Shown here piece by piece: positions 38,301 through 53,300 of a stretch of DNA of 64,000 nt. This stretch comes from Paralvinella palmiformis (taxonomy: Eukaryota; Annelida; Polychaeta; Terebellida; Alvinellidae). A model generated the notes under the pieces. The model was not told the DNA's origin. It did no database searches and saw only the letters and a program-made list of their open reading frames with translations. The translations under genes were made by a program, and so were the position numbers. The stretch's first letter is position 1, and each line of letters opens with the position of its first letter. Where the stretch lies: NCBI GenBank assembly GCA_025642065.1, contig JAODUP010000348.1:129001-193000 (forward strand). Reading direction: 5' to 3'.

Positions 38301-41300
38301 TAGCTATCTCAAATGAGGGAAACACATATGGTCTGTAATTTACTGCTTCATCATGGGGACTAATTCTAAATAAATTTAGAATTTACAATATATGACATAT
38401 TCGGCAGAGAAAACCTTGCTAGTTGCCGGGTTGGATGAAAAACTCGTTATAATGAGAAACAGTCCATTTCTCAATGTTGCTATCAGTCTTTCAACCTGTG
38501 CTAGTTGTTAGCAATACAAATGTGGATCATTTGTGTTTGGCATCATACTGAACATTTAGCAATCTGACATTTACTGACAATTACCAAGTTTGTTTGTGAT
38601 ACAAGTATCAATCAGCCAAAGATACTTTAATAAATTAAATATCAACCCTTTGACACACACACACACACATCAACAAAATAATTCATACCTCAGCAAACAC
38701 AGCCGCCACCATGACTCTATAAGGAGGATACACACTTCCGAGAGATGGTATCAGATATGTAATTAATTTCGATACATATTGTGGAGCCTCTAATACAAGA
38801 CATCTGGAAGAGATTTGAAGCAGCATAGATTTATAGATATATTACATGAACACAAAAGGTCACACAGTGTATTATCAGTAACCCACAAAATGTGTAAATA
38901 TAGCTATAGGAAAACTAAGTATCTTTAATATGCATTCTCAAAAATAATCACAGCTGTGTAGTAGTTAGATATAAAAAACACAGACAAGTAAATTATTTTT
39001 GGCAGTATAAATGTCAATATTAAAATTAATATTAACATTGATCATATCAGCTGCAACAAAATAAAAATATGCCACAATAATAACATTACTATTGGATTTA
39101 CTAATAAATATATTGACCAAGAATTACTGGTAGACCATGGACTAACTACTGACATTCCGTGATAAGTGATTTGAGGTATGCTATCACACTTCAGAACTAT
39201 TTGTTTACACAACGAATGCTGTCCTACAAAGTACAAAATGCTATGTAACTGGAATAAAAGTTAAAACGTGCAGGAGTGTTATCAGTTTGTAAACCTGATA
39301 GAAGCAATAGGCGAGACTACCCCCGAAGGATTTGATAAATTGAAACCAAATTAAGAAAAATGCCCCAGAGAGCAGTTGATAAAACAATAAATAAGGTAAC
39401 AATCATCTTTATCTGACAGACCTGGCAAACAAAGTAAATGCTTCAGACAGGTCATCTTCCTTCTGCATTAATCTCCAGGCATCAGCAGCTACAAGTGCTG
39501 CACTAAAGCCATCCAGAAGAGATGCCTGAATCACTTGTTGACATGCAGAGATGGCTGAATGTCCTGGATCTAACTCTATTTCTTTGGTGATGGTGATAAC
39601 TTTCTTGTCCCGTACTTGCTCCTGTTGTGAGATAAACGAGGTTATTGATTCATTGGAAAACAACACAGTAATTAGAAAGAAACAAAAGGATCTAGCTGTT
39701 TTGACAGTCCAGCATTAACATCCAGCCTAATCATAATCTGCTAATGAAACTAGGGTCGACAGGCACGAATAGAAATATTAATATCTGGTAACCTTGGTAA
39801 TTTTGGGTGGCTTTGTTCCAACTGAAGATGCAATTCGTAGCATCATTGCAGCCAGTAACTGTGGACCACGTTCTACAACTGTTTGCTGAACCTCCCTTGA
39901 CTTACAGAGCTGCTCTATACTACAGGTAATCTGAAACATAACACCTGTAAGATAAATACAATGCAATACTCTCCAAAAATATGAAAAACAGGGTTTCCAC
40001 TGAAATTTCCCTGACACAATTACAAAATTTCCTCATATTTTTGTAATATAACTGTATTTATGTAGCTATTCATTAAACCAAATTCAGCTCCATATGAGAA
40101 TCAAAAGTTCTCACTAAATGTGCTATTAATTTAGAACTTGTATCACATGAATTTGTACTCTATAGTAATGTGATTATCACATGCACATGCACAGACAAGC
40201 ACGAAATAAGGAGAAAGTCCAAGCAGTTTACAGATATCGTTAATCTTAAGTACCCAGATTTCACATTCAAAAATGATCTGATCAATGCAACAGACTGGCA
40301 CATGGTTCCACCTACTGCTAAGGGCTGAATTGTAGCCACTCTTATGGTCTGATCCTTGTAACGTGGATCTGGCTTCTCTTCATAAGGCAGAATCCTGGCC
40401 AGTGTCTCAAGAAGGTGATCCATTATATTTATAGTCAGCTGGTGGTCATGTCCAAGGATCTGCCAACATTCTTCAACATGTCTGGAAAAAATTCACAAAA
40501 TTAAATAATTCAGAAACTTGTTATCAAACAAATGGTATAGAAACACATTTTGATACTTACACATAAAGTAATATTCACTACACATTATTGTATATACATA
40601 TTGATTTCTACAAGAGACAGTTAGATTTACAAATCAAAATTCATTAATAAAAAAAGTAATGAAAATGCAACATTTTGAGTATTTTCAACAAAGACAAATT
40701 TGTAAAACCAATTTGAACCTGTACTTTGAAATTGATTTATTCAGAGAGAGAGAGAGAGAGAGTTTAATCTATTATAAATGAATAATGATATATACAATGA
40801 GCCTATAATAAGTTGTGTTCAATCAATACTTTCGCTACAAAATAATATGTTATCTCTCTATTTACTCTGTCTGATGTGTGTTCTTTACATTTAATTTTTT
40901 GCCCATCATTTCATTTTTACACCATGCTTTTTCTAAACCACTATATTGTAGTTGCTCTCATTAGCAGTCCCCTTTTGATTTTATTTTTCCTGTTAATACA
41001 ATTACTCGAAATACAATATGGAATATGAGTAAATAATTTTGACTAAAACATTCCAGAAAATCTATGTTACACAACCTGTGTGTTAAATTAATATTTATTT
41101 ACATGCATTTCACTTATGGCAAATTTGTACCATATCGATCCATTGCACATTACTAAGTAATTTCAAATCAGTTCTTCAGGTGGCAGCAGAAATAAAAATA
41201 AACCTTATTCATAAAGATATATGTATTAACTTCAAGCACAACACATTATAATTATCAATACCAATTACTCATCTGCCAGGACAATGCTGATGTCTTCCAG

Positions 41301-44300
41301 GCATGTAAAACCACAACAAATAAAATCATAACAGTGAAATAATATACTTGAACATAATATTCACATTCAGTCTGGAAAGCAATTACTAATTTGTTATTCT
41401 CTCAGTAACCAATCAATACCTTTATCAACCATTTTATGTATGTACAAAGACAGTCAAAAACAAATTATACATCATGATCATCATCTTCTGTATTATAGAT
41501 GAAGGCAAATAATAAATGTACCATATAGTTCAATTCTTTAAAAGCAAGAATATTTCCTAAGATCATAATGTCACCTTTCTAGTGGCAGAGGCTGCTGCAG
41601 CAGAAAGGTAATGACTTGTAGAAGATGGTGATAACCCAATGATCCAATCAGACGTAATGTTCCAGTCCTTGTTTGTTGGTTAGTGATCTCCCTTAATCTT
41701 TCTAACAATTCCTTTAATATAGTCTCTACCTGTAGACAACACAACAGACTGAATAAACACATGATATACTGTAATGTTATGTAACACATGCATAAAGATG
41801 AGGTGTCACAGTTTACACAAGTTGTGATATAATATATACCCTAAAATATATCATACACATATCATAAAATGAGTAAAGCCTTAATGATATAACATGTTAT
41901 TTTGAAAGAGAGACAGGGCTTTCCATAGCTGAAATGCTACTATATTTGGCAGCATAACACCGAGCACCATGTTTCAAATCTCAATCAACCCTCATTTCAC
42001 CTCATGAGATTTGGAGATTACTCGGCTAACTACAATCGTCTTCACAAAGTTAACTTATCATATTCTTATGTATTCGTTCTGCAAGTCATTGCGAGTCATT
42101 CTGCAATGTCTTTACAAAAATTTAATCTTCTCCACTTACTAGTGAGTGCAGTTCACTGCCTCGAGCCTTTATGGTGCTGTTAAGCACCACACAAGCACCA
42201 GATGAACTCTGAGCCTGGTTATCTAGAAGACCATCATACAGAGACTCCAACAATGGTGCCAGTTGGTTTGGTGGCATCTTCTTCTGTATAACCTGGAGTA
42301 CACAAGTTGCTTTATATTAAAACAGATTACATTCCGAGCTCACAGATGTCAAAGTATTTTGTTGATTGGCTTACAGTAATGGTGTAGGACATCTGGCTCA
42401 GGATAATGGTATGTAGCAGTTTTATACTTGGCCATATAATTATTATTGGGTAAATATTTATAAGGATTTTATCTCCTGAATATGTCATATATTTTAAATC
42501 CTGAATTGAACTATAATTAGTCTCCTGCAATAAGCATTAAATTACACACAATCTGTATATTTCTCCGATCATATTAATAACTGACTAATCAGGCCATTAT
42601 ATTATTATTATTAAATTGATAATTTGATAACTGCAAAAAGCCAAATAAATTTAATTAATCATTTTAGAGAGAGTTATGAAATATACAAGTGAAGCTGAGT
42701 TACAAAGCCAGTACTGATAATACCTTGGCAATATCACTGGTTACACTAAACAAAGTAGAACTATCATTCTTGCTGAGTCGCTTCTTGATGACGGGCAGAG
42801 AATCAATCATTTCATCTTTATGATATACTCCTTTACCTAATAAATGTAATGAAACCACTATAAATACTGCAATATATAACTTTAGACACTAAATTCTGGC
42901 ATAAAATAAACAAACACTGACATAAACAAAACTGAAGTTTTTTTTAAATTTAAAATATGTTTATATGATTAAAACTTATTTCAAAGATAGCCCTTGTACC
43001 TTCATACTTAGCAGATGTCTTTAATAAACAATAAATGAGATCAATTGCTATATGACTAATTGAAAGACTAGGATCTGAGCATCTTGGAACAACCCATCCA
43101 ACAATACTGCCCAATGAGTTGAAGGTGGCACCAGCCTGAAAAACATGAGAAAACCTCTCTTACATAATCTGGTAACAATTAAAGGTTATGTTTGAGTCAT
43201 GTGGGAAATCTTACTACCTTTTTATTATCATATGTGGTCTGCTTCTTTAAAAGTGATTATTAAAATATCTGTCATATTTTGAAATATGACCAAAATGTGA
43301 TAACTGATCTAAATCAGAGCATATACTAAATGTTGAATTATTCCACACAAATACGCACCAATTTTGTATTTTAAAAGCACTGATTTCAATATAGCATCAC
43401 TCTGTGCCCATGACCAAGCAGTAGTCTGCTTTTTCAGATGCCAAAGCATGACAAAACATTCAAATTAACATGTGTTAATGGCACAAACAGATCACATTTT
43501 GAGGATTGAGCCCAATTGAATTGTCAAGTCTTAGCACAGGTCACACCTGGGACATATGGCTAAGAGGTAGGTTTTATAATGGTGCTCTCACCACTTGGCT
43601 ATTGATTTTGTATGAGTAACTTGAATTAATTTACTCTGATTTGTTTCAATCATGCCATTAATTATTTGATTATCAATAAATATATAGATTACATATCGTA
43701 GATTACATGCAGAACAACAGTTGTACTGTAATAAATATGTGTAACTGGAACATTCATTAAAGATTGCACTTTGACTTAATTTACTAAATGATCAGTAGAA
43801 TTGTCAGTTGTTTTTATGGAATTTAATTCCTTACCATGACGGGATCTACGTGCTGCAGATGTACATCAGATAATTTATACATCAACTTGACAGCTCTTTC
43901 TCTATAGATGTCATTAGGAGAAAAGCTCCAGGGTCGTAGCAGCTGAAATGAGTACAATAAGTTTATAGCTACAACACAACATATTTATTAACCAGGAACC
44001 TCCTATCCACCCACCCGATACACACATCCATCAAACCCTCAAAACCAGTTATATAAAGTGAGTGTTAGGTAGTTATTCATGCTGGGGCAGTTTACTTATG
44101 CAATATTTTATTACATTTCTGTCTACTGTGCAAATACTACCAGTATGTCAAATCTGTGCCAAAGATTTCTGTACTCGATTCCAGTAAATTGAGATTTGTT
44201 TTTAGTGCCAGGATACAGTGGATACATTTTGTAGGCCATCACCAACTCAGTGTATGTTCCTTCACAATAATATGATTCAAACCAAAAAGATCAATAAAAA

Positions 44301-47300
44301 CTGAACAATATCGAATTGAAAATAAGAAATTTCACAATTAAAGGAAGGGCAAATTAATGGGATGCTAGTTATTCAGATATGCAGAACCCCCACCCCCCAT
44401 TTTCATACCTGTATAGTTCTATATACAATACAAATGTACATTAATTTATTTTCGTTGTCAATTAAATCCTCAATTTCACCATAATCCAGAACATAATTAC
44501 ACATTTATCACTGACCTTTATAACCCTGTGAAGACCACCTGGTGTTAGGTCTTTTAACACTATCTGCGTTAGCAGCTCTAACAGTGCACCATGAGTGACC
44601 TTGATGAGTCTTTCTACCTCAACATGCTCTTCATAAGTTTCCTCTTTCATGTTCCTGTTACTGGTGCCATCTGGTGGCAGTGACATCACTGAATTAAGTG
44701 CAGTGCTTATAAGCTCACATAACTCGGCATCTGACAGAAGTGGGTCAAGCTTTCTGGAGTAATGTTAAGGTTACTTGAACATTTAGTGAAGATATGTATT
44801 TACTTGAAAATGGACCAGAGTTATAAACAAAGGCTGTGCACATACTACTGACCACCAAAGGACAAAGCAACATCTTACTTGACTTGGCCGGTACTTAAAC
44901 AGAAATGGCCAAAAGATTAACCAATTTGTTTATTTTTCTAAGACACCAAAACATTGTTTTAAAATAAAGCCATCACTGATGAACTGGTAGATGTTAAATA
45001 TCAGCAGAATACTGAAGTTAATGTGCGAATTAACATTTCATTCCCATGTTAACACATAACACATGAAGTGACACATAATACACAATAACATTCCTAGGTG
45101 GGTTCCTTACATGAAATCTTTTATAAAATAACCAGTGTGGTTGGCCACAGATCTATAGCACCTGGGTTCAAACACCGGCTGGGATATGTCAAAAGGGTAT
45201 TTCATCTTTCACTTAACTTTTGGAGGTCGTTCTGCCCATTTAGCCTACCTTATGCACAAAAGTTGCCATAAAACAGCAACATTTATAAAATAACCAATTA
45301 TATTATGGTGTAAAAGAGCTGTATGCCATGAGATCCTTTACAAGGTCTAAGAATGAGAATTACTGACATAAAAACTGGATTCCACACTGAATGCAATCTG
45401 AACACCAAATGACATGATACTATTACACTACTTAATTATCTTATCCTGCGGGTAAAAGATCAAATGGTTAGTTCAACGGTATACACGTCAATACATGGAA
45501 ATGTCTAGGTTGTCAAAGGCTGAAAATATCAGAGTTATAAACATAAGCAATTAGCTTGAAGATAGACAATGTGATAAATCTTTCAACTGTAAATCAAGGA
45601 TACACAAGATGGGCTGCAGCATTCATAGCATATGCCCTTAGCTCTGATGTTAAATGGATAGCCTTCTCAGCTTTTATAAAAGACTAAAACACAAAAGATA
45701 TATATATATATATTTAAAAGACATGTCCTAGTCTAAGGAGCCTATTAAATAATATTCATATTATTCACCCCTGCCTCATTCAAAATGTTGTACAAAAATG
45801 CAACCAGCTTAACAAATAATAAAAGTGCTAACAATAATTAATTACATCTCCCTTATCCAGACCCAGAATATCAAATCATACATATAACTAATATTAATTA
45901 TCCATACAGGTATCATCAGTTTACCTGCATGTGTAGCAAGAGACGTGTCCTTAATGTGAATGTGTGATTCATCTTGAGATGTTTCGGATGCATCGCCTCT
46001 GCAATCAACTTCACTGCCATAATCAGATTACACTTGGCCTGGATCTCCTGAAACAACACAAACAGATAATTATCACCAGCAAGAAGAAATAACAAGAAAT
46101 TCTTCCCAACTGTTATACAAACTAGGGATGGGACGATTTGATTTTTTTATTTTCGATACGATTTTCTGAGCCCAAACTGGCAAAGCATGGGATACTGAGA
46201 TGATTTCTTCCTCCACCAGTCTGTGGCAGAATCCTTTCAGCGGAATGGGAATCTCCTTCTCGTATCTGGCAATCTCATGGTCTATTTGTGATGTCAATGA
46301 TTGAGTTATGGACTCCCTAACACCTGTCATCAGAACATCTGAGGCCAATAAATCCTCTAATGCATTTTTCTTTGGTTTTGGTTCAACAACATCTACGTTT
46401 TTTCAATTCTACTTCCATGTGAAAAGGAATGGGTTCAGGGCTACACTCCTGCCTAACTAGTGGCTGAATGCTATAAGAAAGTCAGATAAAGATGGCTGAC
46501 TCTTCAGAGGAGGAGCAACCTCACTACTGCAAGATAAAGTGAACTTTTGCTGACTGACTTGAAGATGTTAAAACGCAAATTCAAAAATAAGATTAGTCTA
46601 GACACATGAATATTAATACACTAATTACAGGTACTAACTTAGTAAAATAGCAGGAACATATACCTAACTTAACTTAAGTTATTAGTTAAGCCCACATATG
46701 AAATAAAGAATGGTCCGTAACTACCCACTTCACTCTATTTAATTTAACTGGCAACTCATAAAAGCTGTAGGGCCTATATTGCATGCCTTGTACTTTAGCT
46801 CCAGAACATGTAGGAGCTGTTTAAATCCTCATTTTTCCACCCCTGTGTATAGTCTTAGACTCAGATCTGTCACTATGAATTTCCTCATTTGGTTTGTGAT
46901 GGCAGTTAATCATGGAGAGTTGAATAGCATCTCTTGTTTAACATATAATGTTTCTTTCAAAGTCTGTTGCTTTGCTATGGGATGGGAATGTGGCTTGCTG
47001 TCACTGTCAGATAGATGTGTAGTTGACAAATATTATGGGCGGTGTCTGTTTAAATGCTGGATCATGTTCGAAGTATTATCAGACTTATATTATGATCCTA
47101 CAAATCCTGCAGGCAGTTTTTTTTAAAATTTCTTTTCCACTCTCAGGTGTTTCTGTTATCGGGTGGCCGAAATGTTTCCAAACAAATGATTTAAACGACA
47201 AATTGCCGAGAAATGTTTCTTTGCACGTTATGTTGACACAAGTCATCAGAAATCTGCACCGACATTAAAGAAAACCCAGGATTTTCTCCCATCTTTGTCT

Positions 47301-50300
47301 GAGTGCACACTACGAAAGAGTAATGTGCCATTTAAAAAACATTGAACTGAACCACGGTTTTTCAATTTGAATCAAACCGAAGGAATAAAACTGCGAATAC
47401 CGTGAACTACGATTAATTGTCGCATCCTTAATAAAAACATATGTACAGTGAGTATAATTTTCAGGCTCAGAGTCTGCACAATTATATTTTACTTATTAGT
47501 TCTGCAGATAGCAGATTTACATAACTGTACTCTGGCTCATTGGCATGGTTTAATATGATCTACATGCTTCCCACAGTCAAGGAAATATTATTTTCCAGGA
47601 CATTTCCAGGACAAAATTACCATTTTCCGGGACAAAGTATATAAGATTTAAAGGTAATATATCAATATATGTGCAAAAAAGCACATCATATTTATTCAAT
47701 GGATGACCAATTATTGAAATTTTTATGGTACAGCCTCCTCCTTACCCCTTCTAGTTGTCTGATCCACCCAGTTTTATTTAAAATTTAACTAACATGGGAT
47801 ATCAAGACTACCGTAGGTCACGGCCATTAAGCCTGATACCCGTGTCAAAATTTTCCCTTATTTTGGGTGGTTGGCTTAATGGCTGGTGCTATTTCAGTGT
47901 CAAAAAATCGAGTCAATGAGAGAAAAGATTTCAGTGTGTTAGCAGCCATCTAGACTCTAGATCTAGATGCAAACGGACATCAATCGTCATTTTGATTTAA
48001 ACTCATGTAGTCATGGAGTGAATGATAATTATACATGGCTTTATAATGAAAATCAATATTTATATGTAGAATCATCTGATTTTTGTGATTATGGATAAAT
48101 GCTGTTGGACTTAGTAGCGAATTTCACGACTTTCAATTTGAAGGTAGTGTCAGTAACAAGACAACTCATACCCAAGAGTGTCGTATCTCATTCGTTTGGC
48201 ATTGACATAAGGGTGCCCCAATATACATATTTTGTCTGAGCATATTTATACTAATAACGGAATAACTACTGATTAATTTAGTTATAATCAATACAGAGAG
48301 TTAGTTACTAACTGACCACATATACCTGTAATTTGCATTGTCTCGGTTGTAGGGGCATTAGACAGTTAGTGACCAAAACGTACCATCAAAGGCTCAGTAG
48401 AAAGTAGTATTTGATAATATGTCTAATTATTTCTAAGTCACTGACTTCTTCATATGCGGTTAATTGAATGTTTAATCACGCTGTTAATTTAAGTTTGAGG
48501 TCCTCGTATGCGCTAAAAAGTTTGTGTAAATAGTATACAGCATACAAACACATTTGTACAAAAAACAAATTACGAAAACAAAACTATTTCCTCCATTCAA
48601 AACGTCACCTCGAAATAATACAGGGAAAAGTTCAGATTTTTAGGTCGGCTTAATGGATGGTACTACCATAAATCATGATATTTAGGCCTTAAAAATGACC
48701 GTGGCTTAATGGCCGAGACCTACGGTATGTACCAGTACTCTTTTATTTCAACAATCAAAGTTTTCTTTTACAGGCATAATATTTATTAATGGGATTTTTT
48801 GTTCTAAGTGAATTGTTTCACAGGCAATATCTTTTTCCATGGCATATCCAGGACATTTAATCACTTTGTAAAATTCAAGGACATTTCCAGGACCTGGAAA
48901 ATGAATTTGTTATTTTCCAGGTTTTTCAGGATACATGGGAACCCTGAATCTAGTAATATTATGAACTACCTTGGAAGCATGCTGTATAAAACTGCCATTT
49001 ATAGACATAAAATCCATAAAATAACCCATCATTATCTCAACCGAACACATTCCCATTTCTAGTCACCAATGAAATGCAACAATAAACATGAACATTTTAC
49101 ATACTTTGACAACATCCAGTTGTGGCAGTATAACTCGAGCTATCACAGCTTCCAGGTGCGAGACAATTATGTCGGATGGAGCATACATCGTCACGTATCC
49201 ATAACACAGAATGACAGTTGTGCGGATTCCATCATCAGGATCGGAACGCATTTGTACAGAGTCCTAGATAATATCAATAACAGTGATAGTAATGGGAAAT
49301 TAACAGAACAGGATGAGAAAACAACAAACACAAGCAAATAATTTTCAATAACGTGATAAAAGATAAGAAAAGCAGACATCAGAATCAATCGTGGTCTGCT
49401 AAATTTATTTTATAATTATTTATAGCTGTGAGCTCATTTATCAAAAATACAACTTAAAGTAAATGGATCACACACTAACCTTAATGAAGCCGAACAAGCC
49501 AGATGAGCGTTTGTTTCCATCAAATTTACCTACAATTTCCAGTTTAGTAAGGACTGTATCCAGATGTGATGATGCTGCATACCCAACAGCGACGGCACAA
49601 CCCTACAACATTTATTATATTATATAAAGATAGGCCTATTATTGGTAATCTGAATAGGCAAAACAATATTCATCATGGCTATATTTGGTCATTTTGCTTT
49701 GCTTCCAAAGAGGTGTATCAATGCAGCATACAGTACCTCTCTCTCAACTTGATTCAAGTGTTTCACATTCTGAAACATCAGCTCTATTTCTTTGTTGACA
49801 ATGTCCTTTCTTGCCAGTTTCTTTAATGTCAGACCCAAACACTTGTAGAGGAAATTCTGGGAAAGATAATGTCAAGTTATCTAAATTATGCCAATATTTG
49901 TAACGACATCAAGCGTCTCAAGTTTATCCCTCTTTAAAATAAAGTTTATAAATAGGTTCAGTAAAGATCATGTAATATGAACAAATAAATACATGAACAG
50001 ATGATCATTTTGCATGGAAACTGATCAATCCAGTGACACAAGTCTGAGCAGCTTCTGCCAAGAGAAATGTGATGATCAAGCCAAACAAAGCCTTTTATTC
50101 ATGGATGATACAGACACAGGGAACCCTGAGATTGAATCCCATTATCTCGAGGTCTGTAGTAATGTGTGCTAACAACCATACCAATAGAGTCCTCAGTATT
50201 TAACACGGGTACTATATTACACATAAATACCTTTAGAATACCGACTTATTTAGTTATTAAAATAATTATTCCCATGTGTAATGATGTAAACTCTGACCTT

Positions 50301-53300
50301 CTCTTCTGGACTGTCTGCATACAGTGGTATTTGACTACCAAGAGCATCAGCCAGAGATGTGATCCATTCTTCATCTCCAATCTGGTCACAGCTTTTTATT
50401 AAAAACTGAAACAATTATCATTGTTATTAACATTATTTTTCTTGTTGTTATTATTATTCATTTAACTTAAAATTAACATTATTCTCATTTTTTATGTTAC
50501 AACATCATCATCATCATCATCATCATCATTACTATGGTACATAATCTTGAGTATCACTTATTAACCAATGATGACAGAATGCTTCAACTGATTTGACATA
50601 CAGTGTCATTTGTTTGTCTTAACATTTAACAGCCGAGAAGCTATATCCTCAGTATATATCTCTATGGGAACCGAGATGAGGTACAACATTAACATCAAAC
50701 TTAGAGCATCTAATAGCTATTGACATGTAATTATTAAACACAACAGCTTAATAAAAACATACAACTACAAAATTAACAAAATGGAGTCACAATTAATTCA
50801 TGTCTAGTATAGACGGATGAATATCAATTATTGAACAAAACTAGATGGTCAGAATACGCATAGGAGATAACTGATGACAGGTGTATCTATTAGTTTACAG
50901 TGTTACCTTTAGCAGGAGATCTTCCCAGGCTGCCTGGTTCCAGTCTTTTTCAGCTCCCACAGAATCTATAAAATAAAATATTTCTTTTAACATTACCATA
51001 TTTATACAGCTATAATAAAACAAGTCAGTCTCATGTATAAGATGAATCGGTTGTGTTTGGTTAGCAATCCCTAATAAAATATGAAGGAAAATTTGTATAT
51101 CAGCTTTTCACAGGGATCTGCAACATGGTGGATGAAATTTGGCCACACATCACAAACAGCAATTTCCCGAAAATTGGTTAAATTATAACAACAAAACATG
51201 GACACATCTCACAATATATGTTTGTGGTTATTATAGCCTAATACATCCAGCCTGTATTAAAATTAGGTCTGTATTATGATTTCCCTGATAATGTAGAACT
51301 ATGTGTCTCCCGGGCTAGAGCAAATATTTTACTCAAGCCATATTATATAAAACTCACAACCAAAGAACTGTTTATGTATTACATAAACACATCTTGAGTT
51401 ATTACAGAATTCAGTACATATTCACCGGGACAAGTCAACGAAAACATTTCCATGAAGAAGGAGCTTAGATGTGACTGCCATCGAATGATGTGCCCAATCG
51501 GTATAGACACAAACTTGCTTATAATGACCATGCTAAAGAAGGGTCTTAAGCAAAGATAAATATTATGTTTAATTAAATGCAGGTCTTAAGTGTCAATGCA
51601 GGTCTCAAGTATGGGCTCATTTAAGAGAACTTTATGATTACTCATTTCTTATCCAGCAAACGATAGCACACGCCCAGCAACATATACACAATACGCTTTT
51701 GATGGATTCGATGAACCTCTGCATGAAAGAGAACAGCAGGTGTTTTGTTTATCTTCAAGACTTGTGACCTCAGGAGTTACTCCTTAGAGAAATGAGATGA
51801 TTTGATGAAACAACCAACAGTAATCGTGGGTTCTTATTACATAATCTGAAGTCCATTGTGCTACTGGGATGCCTCGGATGAGAGTGATGACTGACTGATG
51901 AATTAGAATACCAGTAAAAGCTATAAATAGCATTAGACTGTTTTTTTTTGCATCAACATAATACTACAACAAAGATGTGTTATTTATCATCAGCTCCACA
52001 ACACTATCACTTCCATAGATAGTAAATGTGGGTTATTCACAAACCACACAATCTCTTCTGCTTAGCAACTGTCCACAAATGATTTTTACCTCTGGAACAT
52101 TTTATTGGGTAAAGGAATACTTTACATTCCAATCAAGAAAGTATTTCATAAATTACAATCCCATTTTTAATATAAGTGAAAACTGAGGCATAACTCATAG
52201 GTGTGTCTCACCTAAATATACTTAACCAATTGAATACTGTCCAAACTGACCTTCCAAACTTGTAATCATCTTTGGTACAAGGGTATCCCACAGACTGCCA
52301 ATATATTCATTCAGTACAGGTCCAAGTTCTTTTAATGTCTGTAACACCGGTATACCACAGTTATTGTTCAAACATGGCCAACCAGCTAACACCTAGAAAA
52401 ACAGAACATAGTATATGTTATTGGTATAAAAACTAAGCAACAATTAGTGTATAAAAGTAACATACATAGTACCCTGGTTTATCATTTTTATCAGGTTTAT
52501 CAATAAAACAAATCACATGATACGATATATTCATTGATGCTAGGTGTATTAAAACTAACAAAAGCCAAGTACAAATGTAGGAGCTTCTTTTAAACAAAAT
52601 AACACACCTCACATTATACTGGATATTATGTCTTAGATAAAATATTCTCACATAAACTCATATTTTAAATACTGTAAGCCACAGTCAGGATGCCATAAAC
52701 TAGGTCTCAACAAATTAATCTGAAAGTCAATTATATCTGGCAAACAAACTTCTGTTGTAGGACTGTATCAGTAATATAAAATACAGGGTTCACAACAGAA
52801 ACCTAGAATAACTTCCCTGGCATTTAACAAATATTACAAAACTCCCAGACAATTTTTGGTATATTATTGTATTTGGAAAGGCAATCTATAGCAATCCAAG
52901 GTTCTTACTAAATGGGGAAACAGGAAAATTACATGGAGCCAGACACAGGTGTATCAAAACACTTCTAAACTGTTTGTTAGCACACATTTAATTCACTAAA
53001 ATGCATGCCACAGTAGATATAGCATTTATTATTAAACACTGGATGCCTTAAATAGGTCATCAATTACAAATTTGATTAAATCTAATCTATCAAATACAGA
53101 AAGTAATTATTGACAGCTGATGGAAAATCATCGACAACAATTTCACAACTGACAGTAAACTCTGACAATCAACAAGAAATAACTGATAATTAACCAAAAA
53201 TAATTGAAAATCACAATTGTTTTAAACATCCATGAGATTTTAGAAATAACAAACTCCCTGAAACTTTTATTTTCACTGTTTTCCCGGACAAGTGGGAACA

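Noticed and set aside
40248..40423. Longer version of MROH1 exon 29, read through to a donor at about 40252
   Set aside because: The extra residues do not match the family and the phase would not fit exon 30. The GCA|gtaggt donor at 40315 gives the conserved sequence in phase.
46779..47268. Plus-strand open frames of 115 and 81 codons
   Set aside because: They lie antisense to the BED-finger part of the hAT element and show no domain or splice context.
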